Origin: Daucus carota subsp. sativus
Lineage: Eukaryota > Streptophyta > Magnoliopsida > Apiales > Apiaceae
Reading direction: 5' to 3'
Length of the DNA stretch: 64,000 nucleotides
Assembly (NCBI RefSeq): GCF_001625215.2
Contig: NC_030384.2
Coordinates: 30,926,527-30,990,526 of the forward strand
Position 1 is the first letter of the stretch. The number at the start of each line of letters is the position of its first letter. The notes beneath the pieces are model-generated. The model searched no databases. It was given only the letters and a program-made list of their open reading frames with translations, and was not told where the DNA came from. Of this stretch, positions 10,950 through 21,883 are shown in pieces. Made by a program: the position numbers and the translations under genes.

Positions 10950-12223
10950 CTCAGTCACTAGTGAATCCACATAGTATTTTGCTTGCACTGACATAACCTT
11001 CTAAAACAACAACGGTAAAAATGGCTTATTAGTTATCGGTATGCACACAAGGGAAACTATATTATAGTAACTAAGATCAGATGTGATTATCCTCGATTAT
11101 TTATAGTTGTTCAAGTTATGGCGCTGCTTCGGCCTTCATATCTTATCTGAAAAGATTCGTCGAGATGTAGATGTTGAAGAGTACAAGATCCTCTTCGGGT
11201 TTTCCTCTAACACCTTAAGATTTAGATGAATTGATTAATTATATGGTAGCAGATATGTCTGGTAATGTTTGTTCAATTCCTCTAACACCTTAAGTTCTAG
11301 ATGAGTCGGTTACGTCCATATAGTTATAATCATTTTTTTTTTTGATTTACGGGATTAGTTTATGGTTTAGTCAAGTATTTATCATATGAGAAATTCTAGC
11401 TGTTTTTGCTATGTTTTAAGGAAATAAGCTGTCTGGCAACTGATGAATTGCATTAGCAAGGAATATATTTATAGGAAAACAAAAAAATGCATTCATCATT
11501 TATCGGTAGTCTTGAGCTTGATCACTCTGTCTTGAGTTAGAGTACTAATGAGATGTCACAGAGCTTGGGTTCTCATTAAAATTGATAGAAGAGATGACTA
11601 ATATGGTGAACAATTTTTGATAAATCTAGCATTCTTTTGGGGTTGGCTGAAAATCTGTGGCTTCTAAGTACTGAGAATATAATTGGCCTGTCCACTACAT
11701 AATGTTTTCATAGACCTGGACATGCATTTTCTTTCAAGCCTCCCCACGCCTTGTTTTGATTCCTTCAAGTTCTCAGTGTCCTCTGTTTCCTCTTTTTTTA
11801 TTCGAAGGCTGATGTCGAATTTAGGTATAGGCACAAACTAACTTGGAAAACGAACTATGAACAAGATTGAATCAGATTGCAAGGTAAGAAAGATGTTTAT
11901 GGAAGTGGCAGAGTTGGCATTTGGGTGTGATGACAGGGTAAGTTTATCTATGTGGGAAGAATATACATCAATGAAGGAAGTTCGAAGCGAAAATTATGAG
12001 AAGAAGATTCTATGTCTTGGTTGTTGAAGAACTATCCCTGAATAATATAAACCAGTTTTAGCTAGTAACCGTGAAATGGGTTGACAAATATTAATAGTAC
12101 ATGATATTTTATACATTTTGTTTTTGTACCTTCAAAGTTTACCCTAAAATTATATAAGAGCATGTTGTGCTCTTTAGACTATAGTATGTATTTCATATTG
12201 AGGAAAGGTTCTTGCCTTAACCA
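10950..12223. other. Intergenic spacer, no gene seen
   Basis: There are no long frames or recognisable protein fragments. A phrase of about 20 bases (CCTCTAACACCTTAAG) occurs twice, near 11205 and 11279. The part next to 12224 is the 3' flank of the kinase gene. Confidence 0.4.
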
Positions 12224-14798
12224 TCATGCAGATAAAGTGGGTTCTGTTCCTGAAGAAGAGCAGAACACTGGTTTTTCTGGAGAATTTGATGGAGAACCCG
12301 GAACTGAACATAAGTATGGACGTGGTGGGATCTCCAAAGCTGCTGTCTGCCCTTCCAACATTTCAATCACCTTGCTTATCGATGGCCTTTGTGATGGATA
12401 GATTTGTATGCACCAGAGTCCGACCATCACCATTTTCCTAACAAGTTCATTTTCTTCTGCAGAAATTTCATTTGCCATATTTAGCACGTCATCAAATTGG
12501 AGTCGCTTGTAGAGCCAACGTGGATAATATATCTGACTAGTATGATCTGCACTGGCATTAACATTCTTTCTCCCTCCAACCATTTCAAGAATCATCATTC
12601 CATAGCTGTACACATCAGATTTATGGGACACTTGTCCGAAATTTCTACTAATAACTTCGGGAGCAATATAACCAATGGTTCCTCTAGCTTGCAGTAAAGA
12701 TGAGACTGCACTTTCGTTTGTGGTGTATAATTTTGCAAGCCCAAAATCAGATATCTTTGGGCAAAAATCTTTGTCAAGAAGAATGTTATGTGGCTTTATA
12801 TCAAAATGCAGGATACGAGTGTTGCAGCCTCGGTGTAGGTATTCTAGTCCCCGGGCAATACCTATTGCAATCCTCAACAATTTCTCCCATCCAAGATGTT
12901 GTCCATCCAACAAAGGGTTTGTACCATAAATGAACTTTTCCAGAGATCCATTAGGCATGAACTCATATATAAGAGCTCGTCGTTTACCTTCATAACAAAA
13001 GCCAAGGAGGGTGACGACATTAACATGAGAAGTCCTACCAATGCTTGCAACTTCATTAATGAATTCTTCTCCATTTCCTTTTGTTGCATTCAAGACCTTC
13101 ACTGCCACGACACGTCCATCTGATAAGCGGCCTCGATATACAGTTCCATAGCCCCCTTTACCTAATTCATCCTTGAACGAATTTGTTACTTTTTTAATTG
13201 TAGAGTATCTAAATCTCCTGGGAATCGAGGATCCATATTGCTTTATGAAGGCATCAACATCTTTCGGAAAAGAAGATACATTTTTAGAGAACAAAAATGA
13301 ACCATAGTTGGTTTTCTTCCGGCAGCAGAAGATGACGAGAACCGATAGCAGAAGTATGGTACCTCCTAATACACCAACTGCTGCAGATAAAAAGTCTAAG
13401 ATTCCTAAAAGCTACACATTAAGAGTTAAAATGTCAGAGGAAAGGGCACATTACCTGCGCCAATAATAAGTCCCTTACTCTTTTTACTTCCTGTCAACAA
13501 TGTGAGCTGAATCAGTATTTATATATAAACCAGGTGTTGGTAATAGATAATATATATGCAATGTCAAGCATCATAGCTTGAAAAAATATTATCATCAAAA
13601 TTCGCAGTATAAAACACATAATTACATAAAGTTAGGGGAATGGGGGAAGTACGGGGCTTCCTAAATCAAGAGAAAATGAATACAGATTGCAAGTATAGTC
13701 TTTATAAAACAAAACAAAAGAACAATGGAACGTCAAGACCTTGTTTGAATCAAGAGCGTGTATGAGGCATGGTTCCACTGATTTGTGATTATCCATCGAA
13801 AAATACAAGGAAATCTTATTTGATCTGGCCGGAGTTCATTGTTACTATTTGAAAACATACTTCTCTATCACGTAGTTTAGGCTTTTTGATGCCTAGAAAT
13901 CTTAACACGAGATTACAAGCTAAATATGTGTGTGCGCTTTCTCATTGTTATCATAAAACCTAAGACAGAGTATGATTAAGTTGAGCAGACCTGATTGATA
14001 AAGGCATGGGTCTTTGCTACCTACATATGTGTCTTTCCAACACAATCCATCATCATGTTCATAACACTCTTTGCAGACTTGATTGTTTTCTACATTATAG
14101 TAAACCTCAAACTTCCCCACCAAAAGCTTTTCTGCTGTTTCCTGTGCTGGGTTGTGGTCCGATATGAACTCTTCAAGCAAGCTCATATGAACCGGAAGCC
14201 TTGTGTAATTACACGAGCTGAGTTTTTTTTGAGCTTGCTCAAATGAATCATTGCGGAAGAAATAAACTGGGTCTCTGTTGTCATTCCCGCAACTGAAATT
14301 TGCCTTGATCGAGGTTGTTTGAGCATGATCACTACAATTGTAGAACACGTAGATAACTTCGGAGTTCTCGCGGGAATAAAACACCGGATCGTTATGTTCT
14401 GTATCTTGATTTGAGCTGGAACTTGGTTCACAGATAGACTTGAGAGGATTACCTAAAGGTTTTAATTCTATCGTAATTGTGAAAGGATTGATTGCCAGTA
14501 CATTATACTTGATATCCGAAGCAAAATCAACAACTAGGCTGTTTTCTTCGCAGCTCAGCTCATATTCTTCAAGACCACAATATGAAGGTCGAATATCTTC
14601 ACCCCAGAAAGGGTAATTAACTCCCCATCCTAAATCTGTGCCACATGGAGAAGTAGTTGGCTTACTACAGTTGTTGTACATGTCAAGATCAACTTTAGCA
14701 TTATGTCTTGGGATGAAGACTGATAAGCAAAGGATCGAGATGATATTACTGATGAGGTTTGGAAAATAAGAGCGAGGTCTAAGGAGTTTAGCATGCAT
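12224..14798 (-). CDS. LRK10L/WAK-like receptor kinase, intact, three exons
   Basis: Exons 13991-14798, 13455-13490 and 12224-13380 join in phase to 666 aa. The start at 14798 (M-H-A-K-L-L-R-P) precedes a hydrophobic signal peptide. The ectodomain (to about residue 269) has YPFWGEDIRPSYCGL and a WAK-associated CKECYEHDDGLCW with several N-glycosylation sequons. The 36-nt exon encodes the SKKSKGLIIGA hinge; the helix is AVGVLGGTILLLSVLVIF (about 283-300). The kinase shows [29 protein letters not shown] (HFD, non-RD), DFGLAKL and APE. The tail is Ser/Pro-rich, as in the copy at 1499-2649. Its role is inferred from the family: a membrane kinase of the defence and stress-linked LRK10L group. The 5' flank shares a conserved module with the gene at the left edge. 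All splice phases agree, so I consider it functional. Confidence 0.92.
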
Positions 14799-15315
14799 TA
14801 TACTGAGTTTATGAAGACAAGTCTGTTGTACAGAGAAGCAAGAGTGAACAGCACTATAGCATAAAGATGCAAACTTTTTCACAAGCTAATAAAAGTCTGT
14901 GAAAATAAAAAAAGGGGGATGAAGACTTTGTAATATACTAAAATACAAATGTTCAACGCAAGGCAAGTGTGAAGAATTTTCATCCATAAGGTGTGGAAAA
15001 TATGAGGGGAGGACCTTGTTTACTGTTTCACTATCAATTCATCTATAAGAAATTTCGTGCATTATATTAAACGCGCCTGAGTCAAGACTCAAGAGTACGA
15101 AGCATTCTTCAGTGTTTTTTACGTTCATTATGGTATATATATTTTCAGTATCGTTGTATCGATATCAAAGATTAATATATAAGGTAAAATTTAATAGAAA
15201 CCATATAGCTTTCATGGGAGACTTCTAACAACTTAAAAGTCTCCGCAATTCGTTGTTTGTCACGGCTACAAGCAGGAAAAGACATACATACAACTAATAA
15301 CTTTTGTGTGATTTC
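14799..15315 (-). promoter_or_regulatory. 5' flank of the 12224-14798 kinase gene
   Basis: Up to about 15020 it is homologous to the edge gene's flank, with a single copy of the module GTTCAACGCAAGGCAAGTGT / TTTTCATCCATAA / GTGGAAAATATGA. The remainder to the LINE tail has no visible gene. Confidence 0.45.
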
Positions 15316-15476
15316 TTTTTTTTTTTTTTTTTTTTTTTTTGCTAATTAAATATATTAAAGAAACAAACAGATTACAAATCTAGGGGCATACCCCGCGGGA
15401 GAAACTCAAACTGTCACAAAGAGATAAAAGCTAACACTCCTAGATTCAAATAGCCAAAGACTAGATAACAGAAGAA

Positions 15477-18344
15477 CTAGAGAAAACTATTTAAAGTAAA
15501 ATCTTGTCTAGCAAACCGAGTAAATAATTTACTAACAACCAACTTGCTTCTGACAACATCCTTGATTCTTCTGATTAGAATAATAGGCTGATTATATTGG
15601 CCAGGACTATGAAGACGTAGATTCCTTTCAGCCCAAATGTGATAATAAGCTACTGCCACATACAGGTATGCAATATTATCACGAATAGTATCCACTTGGT
15701 TCACCAGAATTCCTCCGGCACAAATATCTGTCCAGACAGTGCTAACAGCAATAGGACATGCATTCAAAATAGTTCTAGAATAATGACATTCACAAAACAA
15801 GTGAGAATGAGTCTCAAAGAATCCTGTACAAAGAAGGCAGCCACGATCAATATTCATGCAAAAGGATAACATACGGTCCCTGGTCCACAATCGCTCTTTC
15901 ATAATCAGCCACGCTGTAAAAGCATATTTAGGGATATGAAACTTGTTCCAGACAAACAGTAACCAAGGAGGACCAGAGGTATGATCAGATAGGGAATCAT
16001 ATATATTAGATACAGATACCTTAGATGCACCCTCCCATACAATTCTGTCGATACCACTGGGTGTGATACTATCACACAGGATTCTCAATTCACGAACAGC
16101 AAGGTGATCACTTACACCAAGAACCCAAGCACCATCGGATTGAATGGTGTTCAGAGCAGCTAAGAATCGAGACTCCATAGCCGTGATCAAAGAACGATCA
16201 AAAAAAGTGATCAGGGGACAATTGTTAAGCCAAGGGTCGTGCCACAATAGAAACTGAGATGAGGTGCCAGGAATATATCGAATATAGTTGCTAGCTTTAG
16301 CTCTGCTGTTAAGAATTTTTCGCCAAGACCAAGGGCATTTAGAAGGAATTTGCATAGTCCAGAATCCTTTTCTCTTAAGCTCATACTGATATATCCAATG
16401 CACCCACAAAGATTCAGCTTTGACAATAATACGCCATAACTGAAAGATGGCAGCTGCTTCATTCCAGATATGAATATTCTTTAGGCCAAGTCCCCCTTCA
16501 TCTCTGGGATAGCAGCAGTCCTTCCAGGACACTTTATAAACACATTTGCTAGTAAGGCTTCCAGACCATAAGAATCTAGCAAGGATGCTCTGGATTCTTT
16601 TTTCGACTTGAGTTAGTAAAAACAAAAATCTAACCCAGAAACCTTGAATACCAAACAAGATTGATTTGATCAGTTGGAGCCTACCAGCTTGGCTCAAAAA
16701 TTTACAGGTCCATAAATCAACACGCTTGCAAATTTTGTGTATTAACGGCATGCAGTCTCTAGCATTCAGATTACGAGAGGTTAAAGGAAGGCCCAGATAA
16801 GTGATTGGCAAATTACCTTCTGTGAAACCAGACTGAGTCAATGCATAATTTTTGACTTCAGTAGAAACATTTCCAAAGAAGCACACACATTTGGCGGTAT
16901 TTAACTTTAGGCCAGAAATGCTAGAGAACAGATTTATGGCTTCAAGCAACAAAGCAATAGAGGGCTGATTACCTTTGCAGAAAAGAAGTAAATCATCCGC
17001 AAAAACAAGATGAGTAAGCTTCAAATCCCCACAACGCCAATGATAAGAAAATTTAGAGCCCACAATGACTTTAGTAAAGCAAACATTAAGAGCTTCCATA
17101 GCCAAAACAAACAAATAAGGACTGATAGGGTCCCCTTGCCTAATACCAGCAGCAGCAGCAAAATAACCCTCTAAAGCTCCGTTAACTTTTATTGAATACA
17201 TACAAGAAGTAATGCATACTTTTATCCACTTGATAAATTTCTCAGGAAAATTCATAGTAGCAAGAAGTTGAAGAATAAATGCCCAATTAAGAGTGTCAAA
17301 AGCTTTACGAATATCCAACTTGCAAGCAAAACGCGGAGATCCATAGTTTAGATGATAATTTCTACATAAAGCTTGGGCCAGGAAAACATTGTCACCTAGA
17401 CTTCTTGTAGGAACAAATGCACACTGATTTAAGGAAACAAGAGAACACATAACCTTACTCATTCTGTGAGCAATCAATTTCCCAATACACTTGTATATGG
17501 CTGTGCAGCAAGATATAGGCCTATAATGACTCAAGTGCGAAGCATTTGACTGTTTGGGAATCAAAGAAATAGCAGAAGAGTTAATCATACGAGGCAACTG
17601 ACCAGTTTCAAAGAAGTGAAGGATTGCAGCAGTAGTATCATGTCCTACAATCTTCCAGGCTTTCACAAAAAATTCAGGAGAATAGCCATCAGGGCCTGGA
17701 CTTTTACCCTTGGCCATTGCTTTAAAGGTAGCCAAGACATCAGCAGTAGTAAATGGATTGATCAGCTCATGTTGCTCTCCTTCAGAAAGTTTATTAATCC
17801 CTTGCATTTCAGGCCAGTCACTGAACTCCTGAACATCGCAGGAGCTGCCAAGAAGCTTCTGAAAATAAGACACTGCTACATTAGCAATGTTACTGTGCCC
17901 CATATGAACAGTGCCCTCATCATCAGTAATTTGTAACAATTTATTGGAGTTCCACCTGCCTCTGCAAGAATTAAAAAAGAATTTATTATTCTCATCACCA
18001 TGTTGCAACCATCTCACTTTTGATTTTTGCTTGAGAAATTTTTCTTCAATTAATAAAGCCTCCTGCAATTTTTTACTCTTAAGACCCTCCTCAATTCTCT
18101 GAGGCTGTGAAGGAATGGAGGGGAGGCCATTCTGGAAATCAAGAAGTTCAGTTCTTGCAGCCACCACATTGTCATGCAGATTGCCACCTTCACTATTGAG
18201 AGTTTTAAGAGAATCTTTTAGTCTCTTGAGCTTAGTGATTAATATGTGCCACAGATTTCCCTGAACAGGAGAATCCCTCTCGTCACTTGATAGTCCAGTC
18301 CTCTTCCCTCTCGTCACTTGATAGTCCTGATCATAATTCATCAA
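15477..18344 (-). CDS. LINE ORF2 fragment: reverse transcriptase plus zf-RVT region
   Basis: This is an unbroken frame of 955 codons. An N-terminal linker (KVRWLQHGDENNKFF near residue 110) leads into the RT domain: GKSPGPDGYSPEFF (about 214), FADDLLLF catalytic motif (about 447), and a thumb-like region. The C-terminal zinc-knuckle-like zf-RVT segment RGCLLCTGFFETHSHLFCEC lies near residue 835. Full plant L1 ORF2 proteins are about 1,200-1,400 aa and start with an endonuclease, which is absent here. The first about 25 codons lie in the duplicated junction sequence, so the ATG is likely fortuitous. The lack of stops indicates a fairly recent insertion. Confidence 0.85.
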   Translation of the reverse strand: MMNYDQDYQVTRGKRTGLSSDERDSPVQGNLWHILITKLKRLKDSLKTLNSEGGNLHDNVVAARTELLDFQNGLPSIPSQPQRIEEGLKSKKLQEALLIEEKFLKQKSKVRWLQHGDENNKFFFNSCRGRWNSNKLLQITDDEGTVHMGHSNIANVAVSYFQKLLGSSCDVQEFSDWPEMQGINKLSEGEQHELINPFTTADVLATFKAMAKGKSPGPDGYSPEFFVKAWKIVGHDTTAAILHFFETGQLPRMINSSAISLIPKQSNASHLSHYRPISCCTAIYKCIGKLIAHRMSKVMCSLVSLNQCAFVPTRSLGDNVFLAQALCRNYHLNYGSPRFACKLDIRKAFDTLNWAFILQLLATMNFPEKFIKWIKVCITSCMYSIKVNGALEGYFAAAAGIRQGDPISPYLFVLAMEALNVCFTKVIVGSKFSYHWRCGDLKLTHLVFADDLLLFCKGNQPSIALLLEAINLFSSISGLKLNTAKCVCFFGNVSTEVKNYALTQSGFTEGNLPITYLGLPLTSRNLNARDCMPLIHKICKRVDLWTCKFLSQAGRLQLIKSILFGIQGFWVRFLFLLTQVEKRIQSILARFLWSGSLTSKCVYKVSWKDCCYPRDEGGLGLKNIHIWNEAAAIFQLWRIIVKAESLWVHWIYQYELKRKGFWTMQIPSKCPWSWRKILNSRAKASNYIRYIPGTSSQFLLWHDPWLNNCPLITFFDRSLITAMESRFLAALNTIQSDGAWVLGVSDHLAVRELRILCDSITPSGIDRIVWEGASKVSVSNIYDSLSDHTSGPPWLLFVWNKFHIPKYAFTAWLIMKERLWTRDRMLSFCMNIDRGCLLCTGFFETHSHLFCECHYSRTILNACPIAVSTVWTDICAGGILVNQVDTIRDNIAYLYVAVAYYHIWAERNLRLHSPGQYNQPIILIRRIKDVVRSKLVVSKLFTRFARQDFTLNSFL
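18274..18327. repeat. Direct repeat at the LINE 5' junction
   Basis: TCCCTCTCGTCACTTGATAG plus TCC occurs at 18274-18296 and again at 18305-18327, offset by 31 bp. It may be filler made during truncated reverse transcription or a local slippage product. Confidence 0.8.
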
Positions 18345-18440
18345 ACTACTTTATATCTTGCAAGATTTCTATAATGATTTATTAAACATACAAAATTCTA
18401 ATGGTTACCTATGAATAAGGATAAACATATCAAATACTAA

Positions 18441-18735
18441 GAGCATCTCCAACGGCGTTGGCTATAATCGTTGGCTAAATGAGACCTGTAAGACATTATG
18501 TAAAATTTGCTGAACCTGTAAGACATTTTGCTTGAATAAATGATGTGCAATATTCCTACAGATTTCTTACAGTAGAGGTTCGACAAATTTAGTCATCCAT
18601 AGGAGGTTGGCTAAAATTATAGACAACAGCTCGATATGGTTGGAGTATGAGTTTTCGAGCTGTTGGCTAAATTTTTTTATTTATAGTATGTCACGTCACT
18701 TTTTAGCTAAGGGTTTTGAATCGTTGGAGATGCTC
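18441..18735. mobile_element. Harbinger-type MITE (GAGCATCTCCAAC family)
   Basis: The ends GAGCATCTCCAACGGCGTTG and, complementary, GAGCATCTCCAACGATTC are flanked by perfect TAA duplications (18438-18440 and 18736-18738). The same family occurs at 56049-56669 and at 62307-63852. Confidence 0.85.
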
Positions 18736-19240
18736 TAAAGAATTATTAAATATCCTTGTCCTTAGCAACCAAAGGTAGAGAGTTTACTCTGATATGTGCG
18801 CACGAGTGCTTAATTTTTAGTAATCGGCCTTAGCTAAACGAAAAGATATATCCTAATCAAATTCATCCCTAATATCCAAAAAACGTATAGATTCTTAGGC
18901 AAAAGCATTAGCTGAACATAAGGTGCTGATATAGTTGACGATGAAAAGGTACATAAAGAAGGTTTTGCACCAGGATGTGATTCGGAGATCCATCTGAGGT
19001 GAAACAAAATAGAATGCTGAAAGGTATTCGTATGGCAGAGGAAACAGAGGACCTGGAGGAGAAGCCTTGAGGCATAGTTGTAATAATACTTAACATGGTC
19101 GGGAACTAGAGATCATTTATCAATAAAAGAGTCTACCGAGGTCTGAGGATTGACGTATATGCTGAAATAGAACCTTAAGGGTCCTCGTATGGGAGTAGCA
19201 TCTCTTCATCTAGAAGAGATCCTAAGCTATATTTAACAAC

Positions 19241-20107
19241 TCAGTACCAATATAAAAATAAAGTAAATAATTTTTGCGCACCTGGTCGTCGATATGCATA
19301 TGGAGGGAGAGCCGTTCCATTGCTATATAGGCATGTGTTGTCAGTAGTATTTGTGCCTCTCCAACACAATCCTTCCGTTTGCTTACAGTCTAAGCATGCT
19401 CTTTCGTTCATTCTATTGTAGTGAACTTCAAAGCTCCTATTAAAAAGTGTTTCCGGCTCTATTCTATTATTTTTCAAATTGTCAAACACCCTCTTATCAA
19501 CTTGAATTGTGGTGTTACTGCAGGACTCAATCTTGTCTTGATCAACTAACTCAAATGAATTCCCAAGAAAGAAATAAACGCGCTTCTTACTGTCACCCTT
19601 GCAAGTGAATGTATAGTCGAGCCAGACTGACTCAATCTCAGCGTCACAATTGTAGAATAAGTTGAGATCTTCAGTATACTCTGTGTAGTCATATAGTGTT
19701 GCATTCAATACGGTACTAGTAACCTCACCAGATGCACAAATACTTCCCAGCGGATCATCAGAACGATTTAACGTTAACACACCTTTTGCTGAATTAAATT
19801 CAACTACATGAAACTTGCTAAGTGAACCAATATCCACAACAAGATCATTGTTTTCACAGTGGAGCTCAAATCCATCAAGACCACAATAAGCAGGTCGAAA
19901 ACTTTTTCCCCAGAAAGGGTACAGAGGATTGTTGAATGTCCTGTCGCCGCATCTAATAGTAGTAGTGTTACTACAGTCCGAGTAGTAATTATAATGACCA
20001 AATTGAGCAAGACAAGTTGGGAAGTTGATGAGTAAAACATGAAATGAGATGATAAAACTGATGGGGTTTGAATAATACTTGTGAGGTTTAAGGAGCTGAG
20101 CATACAT
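19241..20107 (-). CDS. LRK10L-type ectodomain-only copy (kinase missing)
   Basis: The ATG at 20107 (M-Y-A-Q-L-L-K-P) opens an intact signal peptide and ectodomain closely related to the gene at 1499-3956. It includes YPFWGKSFRPAYCGL, C-LDCKQTEGLCW and the exon-1 splice donor (CCAG/GTGCGC, exon end 19282). No 36-nt exon, membrane helix or kinase is found between 18345 and 19282. Beyond the donor, the frame continues 13 codons to a stop at 19241, so an unspliced transcript would give a secreted protein of about 288 aa. It may be a gene remnant cut by rearrangement, or it may encode a soluble decoy-like ectodomain. The sequence shows no frame damage. Confidence 0.7.
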   Translation of the reverse strand: MYAQLLKPHKYYSNPISFIISFHVLLINFPTCLAQFGHYNYYSDCSNTTTIRCGDRTFNNPLYPFWGKSFRPAYCGLDGFELHCENNDLVVDIGSLSKFHVVEFNSAKGVLTLNRSDDPLGSICASGEVTSTVLNATLYDYTEYTEDLNLFYNCDAEIESVWLDYTFTCKGDSKKRVYFFLGNSFELVDQDKIESCSNTTIQVDKRVFDNLKNNRIEPETLFNRSFEVHYNRMNERACLDCKQTEGLCWRGTNTTDNTCLYSNGTALPPYAYRRPGAQKLFTLFLYWY

Positions 20108-20227
20108 CATGCAAGAGTTTCGAAAATAAAAACCCAAGAAATGGCAGAAATTACTTTGAAATGAAAGAGAAGATTTGTATGTTGTTGCAGAAATTAACGG
20201 AATCTATAATAAATCCTGATCCCATAT

Positions 20228-20550
20228 TGTTGGGTAGTCAGACTCAAGGCTTGATTCTAACTAGAGTAGGACTCTGAAGGCGTTAGACGTCTAAAAGATA
20301 AGTCACCACCTCAGGGTTGGTCTTATCCCCAAGAGGCCTAGTCCTGATAAAACTAAGAGTCTTGGTTCAATAGAACTACGTATGGCTTGATCCCCTATAA
20401 ATATAGGGGATCATGAGTTGAGAGCACGTGGAACCAACTCAAAACTCTAATCTCAGCCACCCCTAAAACACACAACCACCACACTTCGGCAGCTAAAAGC
20501 ATCCTCATAGATCTTGATTCCGACTATGAAACTCATTTTTGTTGATTACC
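20228..20550 (+). mobile_element. LTR-like retroelement fragment
   Basis: It begins TGTTGGGTAGTCAGACTC, a typical LTR start, and carries a TATA box inside a perfect inverted repeat (20389-20412) followed by a short leader-like stretch. No matching CA end with target duplication was found. The fragment abuts the truncated kinase of the next pseudogene and probably caused or followed its loss of the C lobe. Confidence 0.5.
20389..20412. repeat. Perfect 11-bp inverted repeat around a TATA box
   Basis: GATCCCCTATA, two bases, then TATAGGGGATC. The TATA box of the presumed LTR promoter lies at its centre. Confidence 0.85.
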
Positions 20551-20559
20551 AAATTCCTC

Positions 20560-21883
20560 TATCAATAGTGTATAATTTTGCAAGCCCAAAATCAGATATC
20601 TCGGGGCAAAAAAAATTTCATCAAGAAGAATATTATGTGGCTTTATATCAAAATGCAGAATACGAGTGTTGCAGCCTTGGTGCAGATACTCTAGTCCTCG
20701 TGCAATACCAATTGCAATGCTGAGCAACGTGTCCCATCCAAGACGTTTTCCTTCCAACAGAGTTCGGCCATGAATGAATTTTTCTAGAGATCCATTAGGC
20801 ATGAACTCGTACATAAGGCTCGCTTTTTACCCTCATAGCAAAATCCGAGGAGACTGAAAATATTAACATGAGAAGTCCTGCCAATGCTTGCGACTTCATT
20901 CATGAAATCTTCTCCTTTTCCTTCTGCTGCATTTAAAACCTTAACTGCCACGACATGACCATCATCTAAAGTGCCTCTATATACATTTCCATAACCACCT
21001 TACCTATCTGATCTTTGAATGAGTTTGTTATTTTCTTAACTGCAGAGTACCTAAATCTTTTTAGAATTGAGGATCTATATTTCCTTATAGAGGCCCGATG
21101 TCTTTGGGATATGAAGACACAATTTGAGAGAACAAATATGACCCATATTTGATTTTTGTCCAGCGATAGTAGCTGAAGAGAACTAACAGAAGAAGTACGG
21201 CACATCCTAGAACACCACTTGCTTCAAAGAGAGTCAAAAATAAATATAAATATTTATCATATACCAAAATGAAATAAAGAGAGTCAAAGAGTTCTATTGC
21301 ACGAGACAAGCCTATCTTGAACTAGCCAAAATGTATTACTTAGAAAGAAATAAACTTGATTCTTATTGTCACCCGGGCAAGTGAATGTAGAGTCAATCCA
21401 GGATGAATTGATCTCATTGTCACAATTGTAAAATAAGTTAAGATTTTCTGTATTCTCACCGAAACTATATAGTGTTTCATTCAATACTGTACTACTAGCC
21501 TCCTGAGATGCACAGATATTCCCCAGAGGATCGTCATAACGATCTAATGTTAGCACACCTGACAGATTGATATCAACCACATGATACTTGCTATTAGAAC
21601 CAATATCTATAACAAGATAATTATCTTCACAAGTGAGATGAAATTCCTCAAGACCACAATAAGAAGGTCGAATATCTTCTCCCCAGAAAGGGTATCCAGG
21701 ATTCTTGAATGTCATGTTGCTGCATACAACAATAGACTTATTACTACAGTACGCGTAGTATTGTTCATAATTAACTTGAGCATAGTGAATTGGGATGCTG
21801 ATCTGTAATAGCAGATGAAATGAGATGATGAAACTGATGGGGTTTAAACAATAGAAGTAAGGTTTAAAGAATTGAGCGTGCAT
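20560..21883 (-). pseudogene. Decayed LRK10L-type receptor kinase
   Basis: The ATG at 21883 (M-H-A-Q-F-F-K-P) starts a readable ectodomain with YPFWGEDIRPSYCGL, but homology ends near 21300. The second, WAK-associated half and the 36-nt exon are absent. A degraded membrane-helix region and N lobe follow with frameshifts (around 21000-21200 and at 20820). A readable stretch keeps [12 protein letters not shown] and [13 protein letters not shown] run of T/A near 20606-20613 shifts the frame just before DFGLA, and sequence stops being kinase-like near 20560 where the LTR-like fragment begins. The C lobe is missing. Confidence 0.85.

Larger units (their letters stand above)
15316..18344 (-). mobile_element. 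5'-truncated LINE (L1-type), poly(A) at 15316-15340
   Basis: On the minus strand a reverse-transcriptase frame is followed by a short 3' UTR and a 25-base poly(A) tail (T run at 15316-15340). The AP-endonuclease half of ORF2 and all of ORF1 are missing, so the copy is truncated at the 5' side, as is usual for LINEs. The 5' junction carries a 22-23 bp direct repeat (18274-18296 and 18305-18327). A convincing target duplication was not found; TTGTGTGATTTCTTT at the tail and TTGCAAGATTTCTAT at about 18358 match at 11 of 15 positions. It lies between kinase copies of the cluster. Confidence 0.85.

Noticed and set aside
15290..18372. Target-site duplication for the LINE
   Set aside because: The best candidate pair matches at 11 of 15 positions only and is not placed exactly at the ends.
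20228..20550. A second solo LTR with defined ends
   Set aside because: A TGTTGGG start is visible, but no CA end with a matching 5-bp duplication was found, so it is listed only as a fragment.
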